Shown here one piece after another: positions 1 to 11,500 of a stretch of 64,000 nucleotides of DNA. The position numbers and the translations under genes were made by a program. Below the pieces are notes generated by a model. It did not search any database. It was not told where the DNA came from and was given only the letters and a program-made list of their open reading frames with translations. The stretch's first letter is position 1. Every line of letters starts with the position of its first letter. This DNA is from Typhlomys cinereus (taxonomy: Eukaryota; Chordata; Mammalia; Rodentia; Platacanthomyidae): assembly GCA_023101885.1 (NCBI GenBank), contig JALPQD010000393.1, forward strand, positions 1,922,001 to 1,986,000, written 5' to 3'.

Positions 1-386
1 AACTCCAAAGCAATTTCAACCCCACAAGTTCGACCAGTAGCAGTAGCAAGAGCATAAAGTCCATAGCCTTTAAGCCCTCTCTGATGATCCATGAGCATAG
101 CAGTAAATATGTCCAGGTGAGGAACACCACCAAGATGATTTCAGTCTCTCTCAAAAGGTTGAGTTGATCCCTCCAAGCTGATGGATTAAAATGGAAGTAG
201 TCAGGAACAGGATCAAGGTAAGCCCCACGACTATGGCCCCTCTCATGAGGATCAATATGATGGTCCATCCAACATTCACCATGTCCCGTGAGGAGATAAT
301 AAAATCTATCTCAAGGGCGATGTTGCCCATGGATCTGGTTAGGTCTATGTTTATTTCTCTTTTTTCTCTTCTTCCCCTTTTTACGA
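1..386 (-). pseudogene. env-like segment downstream of integrase, partial
   Basis: On the minus strand a frame is open from an ATG at 329-331 to the window edge (about 110 codons). It contains several strongly hydrophobic stretches, including runs of Ile/Leu/Val near 240-290 and 60-125 and a Leu-rich run near 20-45. In a neighbouring frame, at about 345-386, lies a very Lys/Arg-rich stretch (RKKGKKRKKRNKH). In betaretroviruses and HERV-K the env signal region after integrase begins with a basic stretch followed by a hydrophobic segment, so a frameshifted env N-terminus is the likeliest reading. I see no recognisable surface or fusion-peptide motif, so the call is positional and compositional only. 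Confidence 0.4.
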
Positions 387-481
387 GTATTAGTCAAGAG
401 CCTGCTGAGCCTGTTGCATAGCCATCATTTTTTATGTCCTTATTAGTCTTTGGCAGTGTCTGACTTTGGTTAGTCGGGGTC

Positions 482-999
482 ATCTTTCCCAATAATAGAA
501 TTTAAGATTTCTAGCAGGCACCCATATGGGGTTTGAGTCTCCTATAGGGTAGACACACCTGAAGCCTGGATCCATTGTTAATAATAATGGGCCCCTCCAT
601 TGTCCTGTGATGGGGTCTTTCCATCTTACCTATATTTCAGGTCTCTGTTCTTGTCACCCCCAATGTTTTTGGAAGCAGAACTTCAGATCTCTGTTCTTGT
701 CACCCCCAATGTTTTTGGAAGCGGAACTCTATTTGATTTTTTTGAAAACTGAGAATGTTAGTAGTGAACAAGGCCATATTTAATTGTTGGTGGAGGCTTA
801 TTCCCCCCTTTTGTTTTTGTAATTGGGCCTTAATATTTTGATGATTACATTCTATGATAGCTTGGCCCTGTGGGTTGTAAGGAATCCCTGTAGTGTGCTG
901 AATTCCCCATAACATGAAGAAGTTCTGTAAGCTTTTGTTTATAAAGCATGACCCATTATCAGTTTTTATTTTTGTGGTAATCCTAATATAGCAAAACAT
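482..999 (-). pseudogene. pol: ERV integrase: core C-terminal half and DNA-binding end
   Basis: On the minus strand, 999-700 encodes the second half of an integrase catalytic core. It keeps the second Asp in KTDNGSC, the PYNPQGQ motif, and the Glu in QGQAIIECNHQ, which are the D and E of the DDE triad that binds metal for strand transfer. About 626-482 encodes the C-terminal SH3-like domain, recognisable by WKDPITGQW and a later WVPARN, followed by a stop. The two parts are out of frame and separated by a 46-bp tandem duplication (640-685 and 686-731), and the first frame stops just inside it. Non-functional remnant. Confidence 0.85.
640..731. repeat. 46-bp tandem duplication inside ERV integrase
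   Basis: The stretch TCTCTGTTCTTGTCACCCCC and the following bases up to a Gly-Ser-coding block occur twice, starting at 642 and 688. The repeat period is 46 bases and the copies are nearly identical (AGCAGAACT versus AGCGGAACT). Because 46 is not a multiple of 3, the duplication shifts the integrase frame. It is local and looks like a slippage or repair duplication that arose after integration. Confidence 0.85.
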
Positions 1000-1579
1000 T
1001 GTAGAAAATGAGATTGAACATGTTTAGACCTTTCTCCTGTGTGGGCTGGAGCCCAACAGGCCTGGGAGAATGTGTCAATAGATACAAAAACATACTTAAG
1101 CTTACCAAATGGAGAATAATGTGTGACATCAGTCTGCCATATAAAATTGGGCCTCAGTCCATGGGCATTTACCCCTGATTGTTTTAATGGTGGCATCTGT
1201 GAGAATGGCTGGCAAGACTTGTAGGTGCACACAATTTTTTTTACATCTTTGATAGGAAATTGAGAGAATTTCTTGTGAAGCTTAATACAGACCTTGGGCC
1301 CTTTCCAAATTGGTGGATAAAATATGAGCAGAGGTCTTTCTATCTGCTTCAACATTGCCTTGATATTAAAAACCCAGGTAGTCCTTGATGTCCCCTAAGG
1401 TACTGTAAGAAGATTGGGTGTTTTTTCTCCATGAGGAGAGCTTGGGTCTGAATCATTAAGGGCATGATGGGGTTTTCATCCAGGCAAATGTGAGAATTTA
1501 GCAGCCCAGGGAGGACATTAATTATATAAAGGCTGACTGAAAACAGATCAAAATTATTTGTTCTTAAGTATGCATACAT
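966..1579 (-). pseudogene. pol: ERV RNase H end and integrase N-terminal/core start
   Basis: On the minus strand, 1579-1349 ends with the RGHQGLPGFL motif typical of the RNase H C-terminus at the RNase H/integrase junction. The frame 1355-966 continues with a zinc-finger-like region and then the integrase core. The Cys pair region reads CTYKSC, with spacing that suggests one Cys of a CxxC was lost. WQTDVTHY supplies the first catalytic Asp (residue 76 of that frame), and VSIDTFS is also conserved. Two frameshifts separate it from its neighbours, one at about 1350 and one in the 966-999 overlap. Family recognition is strong; function is lost. Confidence 0.85.
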
Positions 1580-2143
1580 GTATGTAAAAACAGCATGCCA
1601 AAATTATTTTAACATGCAACAGAAATGAAAAAAAATTGAAGTGGCCACAGATTTTTTTTTGTTGTTGAAGCACAAGATGCAACATGAAAATACAGAATAT
1701 ATAAACATATAAGCACATTAACACTTTACCAATTTACTGGCAACTGCCTTAAAATTACCCTTGAAAGCTTTATCAAAAGTAGATTAATATTTAGGAAAAC
1801 CTTATTTAAAACAAGACCTCATATTAGTTAAATCTGGCAGCTTAGCTTAATTATGAAAAACATCTAGCAGGAAAAGCACCCTTATCCATAATTCCGGCTC
1901 CCACATTTTCTCTGGGTAGATCTAAGGTGCTAAAACCACAGCTCATTCTAAAATTCCTCTAGGCCAGCAGTCTTAACCTTGAGGCCTCTAGTCTCTAGGA
2001 GAGATTTTAAGACACATATTTGGGGCTCCTTACAGTGTGAGGCGAGGTTGCCCATTTTTCTAAAGAACAGAGAACCCTCTACTCTTAAGCATATATCTCA
2101 GCACTTAAAGCTCCAGGTCTTCAGACTTAGTAGTTGCATTACC
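1580..2143 (-). other. ERV interior, unassigned and rearranged
   Basis: AT-rich sequence between the RNase H remnant and the gag-like start. In an intact class II ERV several kilobases of gag, pro and pol would lie here. I recognise no gag capsid, zinc-knuckle, protease or YXDD reverse-transcriptase motif in any frame, so a large deletion, possibly with other inserted sequence, must fall in this stretch. The exact breakpoint is not visible. Confidence 0.5.
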
Positions 2144-2146
2144 CAT
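2105..2146 (-). pseudogene. gag: gag-like start, truncated after about 13 codons
   Basis: On the minus strand an ATG at 2146-2144 opens a short frame MGNATTKSEDLEL that ends at a stop at 2107-2105. It lies about 67 bases downstream of the primer-binding site. A Met-Gly start is what a myristoylated retroviral matrix protein has, so this is probably the first few codons of gag before decay or deletion. The frame is too short for homology to be judged; position and the MG start are the only evidence. Confidence 0.35.
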
Positions 2147-2212
2147 CTTAGGGTAGACCTTGTAGACCGTTTGGCCCCAATCGAATTCTTCAACACTCCA
2201 TGAACTCTTCAT

Positions 2213-2230
2213 GCCCCATGTTGGGTGCCA
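2213..2230 (-). promoter_or_regulatory. Primer-binding site, lysine-tRNA type
   Basis: The minus strand reads TGGCACCCAACATGGGGC. It matches the tRNA-Lys1,2-type site TGGCGCCCAACGTGGGGC at 16 of 18 positions. Both differences are CpG to CpA, the expected decay of methylated CpG. It sits 2 bases inside the LTR end (CACA, then TC, then the site), which is the normal spacing. It would have annealed the host tRNA that primes reverse transcription. Confidence 0.85.
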
Positions 2231-2232
2231 GA

Positions 2233-2617
2233 TGTGGAGGTCCCCAGGGATCACAGCTCTGTCCTGCAGGCCAGTCCCGTGGGTCCTCCACAGCGGGGAT
2301 GGGGGAAAGGTGAGTGTGCTCTCCGCCCACTCCCAGCCCTCCTTCCTGAGGACAATCAGACGCAACAGGGAGTCTAATCAAGCAGGAACTCATTTATTGC
2401 AAGTCCATAGCCATCTTATAAAGGCAGAAACAGTAAGGGGAATTCCAGGGCGGGTCAATAGGCAACCAATTATCTTAAAGGTCAAGCCAGCAAACAGGCT
2501 GTATGTAATGAAATTTCTTCAAAACATTCTGAACTATGCCCTCCTGACTTCCTCCATCAAAACATCTTTGTCTAAGCTTGACAGATTATTGAGGTCACCT
2601 AGACTGAGGACCCCACA
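2233..2617 (-). repeat. 5' LTR of the class II ERV
   Basis: A 385-bp unit bounded by TGTGGAGGTCC on the left and GGACCCCACA on the right, giving TG...CA ends with short inverted repeats. On the minus strand it shows a TATA-like TTTATAAG near 2415-2424 and, downstream, a poly(A) signal AATAAA (2393-2398), so the U3-R-U5 order is correct. The adjoining primer-binding site fixes the left boundary. Overlapping plus-strand frames here are chance. Confidence 0.85.
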
Positions 2618-3210
2618 GATAGGCACTTGGACTTCTTGATAGATCTTTTTTTTTTTTTAAACAGTGATTGCTGGGAAAACGTTTTCCTGAAAGCATATAT
2701 TTTTTGCAAATTTTCATTTGCAAAATGGGTCGGATCTGTTTTTCAACTACCATCCTCTTTCTAATTTTGTGATGAGAACTAATTTCAGATATACATCTAC
2801 AGATAATATACTTAATGCCACACTCATTTAAATACATAAGAAAAGAATCAACCTTGAGCTCAGCTCACAATAACCAATCAATAAAAATTTTTTACAGCAT
2901 TTCTCTTGTTCCTTTTTATGTTCCATGATTTTTTCCCTTCTTTTTGACATTATAAATACAAATTTGTTTTAAAAAAGTACAAATTTGGGGGGGTTCTCTT
3001 TTTAGAGAGTTGTGCACTCATGGCACAGATCACCATGGTGAAGCCTTGAACCTGGAGGGCATTGGGAGAGGGGGTGACATCTTGGAGGAAGTATGATGGG
3101 TTCTAGAAGGAGGAATCATTGAACACATGAGGCCAAAGGAGTTTTGCTGTAATTTTACTTTATAGCAGGAAGTAAGTGTCCAAGACTCCCCACATTCATT
3201 ATGATTCTTG
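2618..3210. other. Unique AT-rich DNA flanking the ERV
   Basis: Contains a T-run at 2647-2658 and a short G-run near 2987-2993. I see no gene or recognisable repeat. Confidence 0.5.
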
Positions 3211-3526
3211 TGTTAGTCCAGATTGTCCTAACAAAATATCATAAACTGAGTAGTTTCTGAACAAGGGAAATTTACTTCTCATCATTTTGGAGACTAGGAT
3301 TTCCAAGATAAAGGAATTAACAGATGTGATATTTAAGAGGATCTATTTTTGGAATTGTAGAAGGCATCTTTCAGACTCGTTCTTATGTATTAGGCCAGAT
3401 AACTTTCTGGTGCCTGCTTTACATGGGCTCTGAACTTCTTCATGGTGTCTAACCCCCAGGGCATCACATTGGTGATTAGGCCTGAAAATAAGAATTTTGG
3501 GGAGACACAAATATTCAGATCACTAC
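3211..3526 (-). repeat. MLT1-type MaLR LTR, antisense
   Basis: The plus strand reads TGTTAGTCCAGATTGTCCTA, then ACAAAATATCATAAACTGAG, a diverged reverse complement of the MLT1 3' end. The MLT1-type GTCTAACCCCCAGG and GGGGAGACACAAATATTCAGA follow near 3448-3518. MLT1 LTRs are non-autonomous class III elements shared by placental mammals, which fits the heavy divergence. Boundaries are approximate and I see no target-site duplication. Confidence 0.75.
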
Positions 3527-6379
3527 AATTCCTTAGTCTAAAAGACATGTTTCTTTTTTAGTGATGGCACTTAGCTGGATAAAACATTTGTAGTTAAGTA
3601 GATATAAATTAAGCTCGAATTCTGTTTTATTAAGAAGTATCAATAGGTTTGCTGTTCAGTATTTTCTTTGGAAAGAACTAATGAATAGCAAAGCTGATCT
3701 ATTCTCAAATATATTGTAAAGAATTATACATCCTAAAATACGTTAACACATAAATTGCTCAATTTTATCTAAGAAAATGACTTTACTTTGGCAACCTAAA
3801 GCTACTAAAATAATGTTCACAATACTATAGAAAGCATTAAAGCATATTTTTTTAAAAATAGAACAAAAATTAAGCTTGCTTTACATGTGCACTCAAATGC
3901 AACACATAAAGAAGCAATTCATGTCTTTATTTAATTTTCTGGTAAGGTCTTCATTGCTTTTGGAAGGGCTGAGATATTAGACTGACATGGTCAATTGACT
4001 TGCATATCAAGAATCAGAACTGAGTTTATCAACAGAGCTTCCACCCCTTGCAGGGGTTCTTGCCAGAGTTATAATTGAAAGGCAAAATGAGGCCTTAGTT
4101 AGATTTGTGTCAATTGTATACAAGTCCTGATCACAAGCCAATGTTGTTCATTACTCTGAAAAAATCACATCTCGTCAAACACAGTCATGAACCAAAATAA
4201 AGAAACATTCTTTTATTACACACCAAACTTATAATGAAATGCCATGGACTTCATTACACTGTTTTTTTTGTTTGTTTGTTTTTTGCCTACAATTAAAGAA
4301 ATCAGAGCTTATGTTACTTCAGTAAAGGCATATTCCATTGTAGGGTAGTATTTGCTTTATGTTTGGAAGGTTCTCTTATATTATATCCATATCCATTCCT
4401 CAGAGTCTATGGGATTGTTTCCTTTATCACCAATATCACCAGAGAGTTTGTTTTAACATTATATAGGAAGTCTGTAGTTTGTCCCTTGGAATCAAGATAA
4501 GCCTAGATCAAGATTTCCAGTAAAATCACTTTGAAATATATAATGATCCATCTGAATGCACATTGTTCATATCTCTAGTCTCAGGATGGAACTTCATGTG
4601 CACTCTGGGCATTAGCATCTGAAAGTGGTCAATAGCTAGTGCCTGTTCAATGCCACAAAGGCAGTATCTTCCTTGGTCTAACTCTAAAAAGTTAAGAATG
4701 TTCTTTGTAACAAAAACCAAATGATATATCTTGATATGTAAATTGTACTCTCAATGTTTAGTTTGATCCTTGTGGTGGCAACATAAGTACAGAATTTCCA
4801 TAACTATGAAATACAGTAGAAAGTAGAAATAGATTTATATTTCCTTCTTTCCTTTTCCTGTTCTTTGAATACAATTATTATTTTCTCTTTTTTAGAATTC
4901 TGTTCCATGTGGTGAATTAATGTTTCTCCATGGCATACACATGTATGTGTATGCACAAACATGAAATTTTAGTGTTTTATAGTATTGACAGTTTACCAAA
5001 AGAGAAATTAAATAAATATCTACATAACATCACCCACCATCTCCAATGTTTTCTATTAATGAATATTCCCTAAATTGTATCTTCACTCACAGGTCAACTT
5101 AATGAATATCACCTTCACTTGATAAAAATTTTTGATTTATTAGCATGAAGTTGTAATAAAAGACCAATGTGTAAAGTAAGTACTCTTGAATTTCCTCTTC
5201 TATTGATTGTTACTGATTTAGATTATGGAACAGAAGCTATGAACTTATGAAATAATTTGTGAGTAGAGAACAGCTATTAGAACTCAGATACAAAGAAACT
5301 TTGTAATAAAACACCTGAGTCGTGAGACATTGCCCAAATCCCACTGACTCCAAGTCAATCTAGGTAACTAGTACTTCTGTTCCAAGTTCTGAATTTTCAC
5401 CAACATCAAAACTCCATGTCTGAGAATCATTTGTATAAATGAGGCCCATTTGATTTTTATGTTGTTGTTATTGTTGTTCATGAATCCATGGATCAGAGTT
5501 AACTTTCTCTAGAGTGGTAGATTCTACATTACTAAAATTATTATTGGGATATTTTCACCCCCCTAAAATAAAGACCCAGAGATTTAAATTCTTTCAAGAA
5601 TAAATCTTTATGTACACTTCAAATGCAATTATATGTATATAACATATATGATAGGATTTTTATGCATGATAGAATTATTCTAATATTAAACGTATTTCAA
5701 TTATACCTCAAAATTTATTTTTCTCTAATTAAGACATGATCAATAGATGTTTTAAATCCTATTAAGTTTTGTCAATTAAAAGATTAGTGTACGCAAGCTA
5801 AAAATAAGTGAAATATTAAAACATGTAATTTTCAATGCATACTTGCACTATTCTTCATTCTTCTTTCTCCTTTTAATAACAAAGTTTATGGTTGCAATAG
5901 TGAGAATCATAGATCATAGAATACCATAAGCCTTTCTGCAATCAGGAAAATATTGTTACTCTGAATTCAGAGACCAAAATTCCCAGAAGACATGAAAACA
6001 ATTCATGTTTGCAGCAAAATTCAACTGTCAACAATTTCAAGATTACAGTACTTTCACTAGAACCAAACACAACCATCCCAATAAAGAAAGTGTTTTATTT
6101 CTCATCTTAACAATTAAAAATTTTATTTTGAAAGAAAATAAGCATGCACACAGATTTATTTTCTTTATTTCTCTAATAGGATCTTCCTTACAATCACTTT
6201 TGTGAGAGGTAAATAACATGTAGATAAAAATGTGAATGACAGCCTTCTACAAAATTGAAGTTCTTAAATTATACAACTTGAGGCTTAAGGCTTAAAGTTT
6301 TGCTTTATCTTAACCAAAGGTACCTGAGCTTGGATGCCACTTAATAAATGCTTAACAACTATGGCAGTATCCCATAGTT
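3527..6379. other. Unique AT-rich DNA, no gene seen
   Basis: About 2.9 kb without a supported exon, splice-framed open stretch or clear repeat. Simple (T)n/(TTTG)n is at 4261-4283 and a short (TTG)n-like run at 5461-5478. The short open frames are not supported by any motif. Confidence 0.5.
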
Positions 6380-6545
6380 ATGGCTCTGGGAAATGGAACC
6401 TGGGAAACTCCAGAGCAAGGGAATAAGGAGGTAGCAATCTAGGATGATTTGTAATGTCATCCTTTAGCCTCCACAGGCATACTAACTTTAGTGCCTTCTT
6501 GTTTACAAGAGTACACGCATACACACGCACCCACACGAATACATG
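6380..6545 (+). repeat. Old B2-like SINE, 5'-truncated
   Basis: The body matches the older copy at 48703-49011 in order: GGAAACTCCAGAGCAAGG, then GTAATGTCATCC, then GCCTCCACAGGCATAC, then a degraded CA-rich stretch (6511-6540). The tRNA-like head with A and B boxes is missing or unrecognisable. Confidence 0.55.
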
Positions 6546-9446
6546 GCAATATGAAGGAGATGGAGAGATATTTGAATTTCCTGACTTTAAACTGTGGAGT
6601 AAGGTGGTCATAAACCAAGAAGAAATAACAATGACACAAGTTGGAAGGAGCAAAGCAGATTCTACTCCCCCACTGTAGCAGATTCTACAAACCCCACTGA
6701 CACTTTGATTCAGACCTGTGACTGTGATTTCACCTATGTGTGAGGCAATGAATGGCTGTGATTTACCAAGTTTCTGGGTATATTTTCACAGCACCTCCAT
6801 GTTCTTTATCATTTATAATTTTGTCAAAAGCCATATAAATAAATATGGACATACTGAAGTTTTAAATTTCATCTATAATTCCATTTATAACAAGCGTACA
6901 CAGAAATTCCCAGTGATTCTTCTAATAATGTGGTTCGCTGGTCTTATAAAAGGATGAAACGGGGGAAAAATGAATTTCTCCTGTCCTTTACCCCTCCACC
7001 ACCAACCCACATTACCAAACCCCTTTGAAGTTAGACTTCTTAGATTTTTCTCAAACATACAAACCTCTTTACAAATCTACCATTAAAATCACTATGATAT
7101 TTCAGAAATATACACTTTATCATTTACCTGTTGAACTTTCCAAGGAGTTCTCTGCACTCCAATCTCATTATGTTACTCTCTGCCCCAAGGCATGAGTAAA
7201 GTTTATAAAAATGTGTATTCATTCCTCTATTTAATTTTAATTAAAAGTCTCTAATGTATCTTTTCATTTTCTAGTCATAATTGAAATCCTTTAATTCAAC
7301 TCAGCAGGAGATATATGATGGGTACCACACCTGATAGATTTTCTAAAATCCAGTGCTCCCCAGACAGGATCATCTATTGCAATTATACACTTATCTACAT
7401 GATTTACTTGTCTGCGCTCTTCTGTAAATATCTCTATGACTGTGTCTATTGTAACACTACCTTATGAAAATATATTCGCTTAGTTGTTCCACCTTCTTTA
7501 AAAAAGGATTTCTCTAGAATATGGTCATGAAATGCAGGACTTTCTTCGTAATTGTTTATATAATTACTATTATTTTATCAAAAATTTCTAAAAATGTGTA
7601 AGATGATTGCTAAATAAAATTTTGTTGAAGAACTAAAACATTGGGAAAAATTATGGCTTTGTAAAGAGCAAGAATAGGAATTCAAAATAATTTAAATGGC
7701 AATTCTCCATTTTGACTTTAATTACTATTTCATAACTCTACCCTCAAAGGGAAACTATTAGTAAATGTGTGTTCATATGTATATGAAATGCAAGTTAACA
7801 AAAATTAATGTAGCTTATTTTTAATATGTTTGACTTGTCTATTTAGCAAAAACATAGTTTATCCTCCAAAATAAGCAGATCAATCTTAAAAGAAAGATGA
7901 AGTATTGAAAGATATTTTTTGTTTATTTTTTTTCACCTCATTTTCCTTTTCCCACTAATGTTGTTCAACATGGTCCAGTGTGACACCCTAATAAATTCAA
8001 TTCAATTTTAATATATAATTAGAAATTTATATGCCTTAAACCACAAAACTTATTATATTAACTGTGCAGCACCATTTTATGAAGGTTTATTATCTTATAT
8101 CAAAATTAATGTTAAAATGGATATAGTGTAAAAACTAAAAAAAAAAGTAATTCTGAACAGAAACAAGTGTTACTGCTATACCAGAGTACTAAATACTAAA
8201 TAGGTGACCTGTGAGGACTTGACTATCAATAGTTTACTGCAGAACTAGCCTGCTTCTATCATAGCATTAGCAATATTGACGGGAATAGCAAACATGATTT
8301 ATTCATTAGAAATGATCTATAGCTTCCTGTACTTCAAGCTTCAAGCTCTTATATTGTACAGTGCCATGTCATTCAGCAAAATCTAGTCTGAAACAGGAAG
8401 CACTTTAAGAAATATCTTTTTAAACAGACTTTGCTGCCAGACGACCTCCTTGCAAAGCTCTCATTCTGAGAACCTTGGGTAAAAATATCATCATTCTACA
8501 CTCATGAAAATCAATCTTGAGCTCTTAAGGTTCTTACAGCCCAGTGGTGAATTTCCTTTCTTCACTGAAATCAATTTCCTATGGACTAGGAATATACAAA
8601 CATTCCCCAAGTAATTTCTTCAGACTCTAACAATTTAAAACAAGGAGCCATTACATACTCTTATGTATTTTATCAAGTAGTCTAATGGAGATAGATATTT
8701 ACAGACAGGAAAATGTGTTATATTAATATCAATATTGATATAAATTGAGCCAATAGTGAATGCCAAACATTTGTTCAGCACCTTGTCTGTGTTAATCCAC
8801 ATCTGAAACTCTCTCCCATGTTACCATTGCTCTCTCTGAAATGATATTCCAAATATCTTGCCAAAGGTGACAAAGAATTCTCCTGTATCATGATTTGGCA
8901 TCAAGTTTGAGTCCAAGGTCTGAGTTCTCAATCTGCATTAAACTCCATTTTTAGTTTCATCATTCTTCTCACTCCAATGTAAATAATATTAATCCCTCTC
9001 CTTAATCCTAGTAACATTTCTGTGTATGATTGATATCCAAAATCATCTCTAAATTTTACCAAGCAGCTATACAATATGTCCCAATGCCTGAGCTTGTTCA
9101 GAGAGCATCTAACGCCCTCCCTATCTTCATTGTGCTGCACTCTAACAAACTCAGACTCCAAATAAAATTACTGGAAATGCTGCCTTCCACAGAATGGTGG
9201 AGGTCAGTCTGTCAGGAGTCATGACTGAATACTTGGCAGTTATCATATCATAGTTTGTTGTGGTCTCCAGTTTTGTTTCTGTTTTCACTCACTTGTACAC
9301 ATTTCAAAAACATGTATGCTTTCTTCACTCTGATGAATTTTTTTTCTTTTCCCTTACACAGTGCAAGCATAAGCTTTCAGAGAGTCTGTCCATTAAAAGA
9401 AATATGTGGGTCAAAAAGATCGAAACAGAGAGATCTAAATACAAGG
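6546..9446. other. Unique AT-rich DNA, no gene seen
   Basis: Nothing recognisable apart from short A/T runs. Open frames near 9030-9460 lie on both strands and show no domain, signal peptide or codon pattern arguing for a gene. Confidence 0.5.
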
Positions 9447-9943
9447 TGTATTAGTTAGAATTCTCTAGAGTCACAGAATTCACAGAATGAATATATACAT
9501 ATATAATATATATAGGAAATTTATTGAGTTGGCTTACAGATATGGCCGAGGTAGTCCACGGATGGCTGCCAGTAGCCGAGGTAGTTCCAACAATGGCTGT
9601 CAATAGCTAGCTGCTCAGTTTGGTAATCAAGTGGGTGATGGCTGAAGGCTGGAGAACTCCTAGAGTCTTAGTCTAGTCGAAGGCTAGAAGGTCGAAGAAA
9701 CCGGGTGGCCAGAAGGAAGAACGATTCCTAGCACAGCTGCAAGAAGGCATCTGTTCTCCTTGGTGGCTCCTTTTTATATAATGCAGTATTGGGAGAATCC
9801 TTTGAGAGCTTTGGAGTTCTGATAGGATCTAGGGCGTGTACAATCCTTTCAAGTGGTCTCAGTTGATCATTTCCAGAGGTGGTCTCAGCCCAGCTTAGTT
9901 AACACTGGGTGTGTCAAGTTGACACCCAGGCTTAACTATCACA
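9447..9943 (-). repeat. MaLR-like solo LTR, 497 bp, with 5-bp duplication
   Basis: Starts TGTATTAGTTAGAATTCTCT and ends GTCAAGTTGACACCC...CTATCACA, so it has TG...CA ends. It is flanked by CAAGG on both sides (9442-9446 and 9944-9948). A 5-bp duplication and this sequence style fit class III MaLR/ERVL LTRs of rodents. It is the same general type as 14626-15265, in the opposite orientation. I do not assign a family name. Confidence 0.7.
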
Positions 9944-9948
9944 CAAGG

Positions 9949-10990
9949 TATGAAATACAGCACTGTGAACTCCACTGAACCATGGCTGAAAGAGCCACTG
10001 TCCTGTTGAAAGCAGTGTCTCTTTAGGAATCACTGACTAGGTAAATGCTTGAGGGACAATCAGTAACAGAGGAAAACCAAATGTGACCTCAGGTTTATGA
10101 TAGCAACAAGCATTGAAATAATTAAGCATCAGAAACCTAAAATGGTCACACTGCACCCCATAAATATGTATGCAAAATGATTAAATAATTTCAGATTATA
10201 AACATTGGAAAAAGTCTGAGAATATGGCTGAACATGGCCTGACCTGCTCCTCCTGGACTTCCTATGCCTTCACACCATAATGCTGGAACATATCTGGAGA
10301 ACGCAGTTTGAGTACATGGATTGGTCTGATACCTGGGGAAGCAGTAGTTCTCAATAATCTTTGGTTTTCCATAAGTAATTTTCCTTCCTACCTCTCAATT
10401 ATTTCAAATGTTAAATTTTTTTCTCTACCTTCTTTAAAGAAAATTAACCAGTATTTGAACTAGTTTTAACATCTATCTTAGCCTTAGAAATGTATCTCTA
10501 CTGTTATTTACTGTAGAGATTGAGTTGTCCACTATTTTTAAAATCAACTTGTCCATCTGTCCATCTCAGAACTTTTTATTTTCTGTGTTATTTAACTTCT
10601 TCAGTAGACTTCTATCAATACAACTGAAGCCATTGTTTTAGCCTTCATTTGAGACAGTCTATCTGTAACATTATTCAGAAATGACCAAATACATGCTTAT
10701 GACCCCAAAATTCAATTCCATATTCATTTGAAATACACCTAGTACTTACAGAGGTAATATATAAGAATATCTCATTCATCTTGTGCCTAGCACTTTGCTA
10801 CTCCCTTAGTTTTTAGTTTATCATCATGAAAATGCAAATTTGGATAAGAAAAATCTATCTTGATGTATTCACTACTGTTTCCACTCAGCTGTACAAGTGA
10901 AGACAGATGCACAGTTGTATGGTGTGTGATGAGGAGGGCACAAACTGGAGTTGTACATCTACAGACCAAGGAATGAGCGTAGCAGTTTGC
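9949..10990. other. Unique DNA, no gene seen
   Basis: About 1 kb of ordinary AT-rich sequence between two LTR-like repeats. No supported feature. Confidence 0.45.
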
Positions 10991-11500
10991 CTTCATCTTG
11001 CTGACAAATTCACAGTCAAACAGATTAGGGAAACAAGGGATTTTATTCTGGTTTACAATTGCTCATTACATTTCTTGGTCCAGCTTGGCAGAAGAGCTTA
11101 CCAACACCAGGGGACAAGAAAACTGGACACACCATATCCTCAGGACTGCTGAGAAAGGAGTAAACATCATTTGCCAAAAATAAGTCTATTTAAATAGACC
11201 CCAAAACACCAACCCACTGAAGTAGCTAAAGAAGTATAGTAGTAGGCTTATACTCATGGAATTCATAGGTTTTATCAACCCAGTTCAAGAGTTGAACATC
11301 TCAACAGTTCTAGTCTGATGCAAAAATGCTAACTTTAACTGATCCAAGTTCCTCCATCTTATTCATATGCCCAAGGAATAGTCCCACTTGCCATGGGCTA
11401 GGTCCTCTCCGTTCTCCTACACTCTTGCTTGGGGCTTAACCATTAATACTTTTAAAATGTGTCCAGAGATAGAGCCTTCAATTGTCAAATTGACACCTGT
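10991..11500 (-). repeat. Possible old MaLR-like LTR, antisense
   Basis: GGGATTTTATTCTGGTTTAC near 11037-11056 and the closing CAATTGTCAAATTGACACC near 11479-11497 have the layout of antisense rodent MaLR LTRs, whose sense strand opens near a GTCAA...TTGACA motif. Divergence is high and no ends or duplication are visible. Confidence 0.35.

Larger units (their letters stand above)
1..2617 (-). mobile_element. Class II (betaretrovirus-like) ERV, internally deleted, runs off the left edge
   Basis: Read on the minus strand the order is LTR (2617 to 2233), lysine-tRNA primer-binding site (2230 to 2213), leader and gag-like start (ATG at 2146), then RNase H end (about 1579-1349), integrase (about 1355-482) and an env-like segment to position 1. 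That order and the integrase motifs fit class II ERVs (the IAP/MMTV/HERV-K group). Almost all of gag, protease, reverse transcriptase and most of RNase H are missing: only about 500 bases separate the gag-like start from RNase H. Every coding part carries stops or frameshifts, so this is a dead copy. The second LTR would lie left of the window. Group assignment is firm at class II level; the family is unnamed. Confidence 0.85.

Noticed and set aside
640..731. Short tandem repeat as a CRISPR-like or integron-like array
   Set aside because: Only two units, no spacers, inside an ERV integrase in vertebrate-type DNA.
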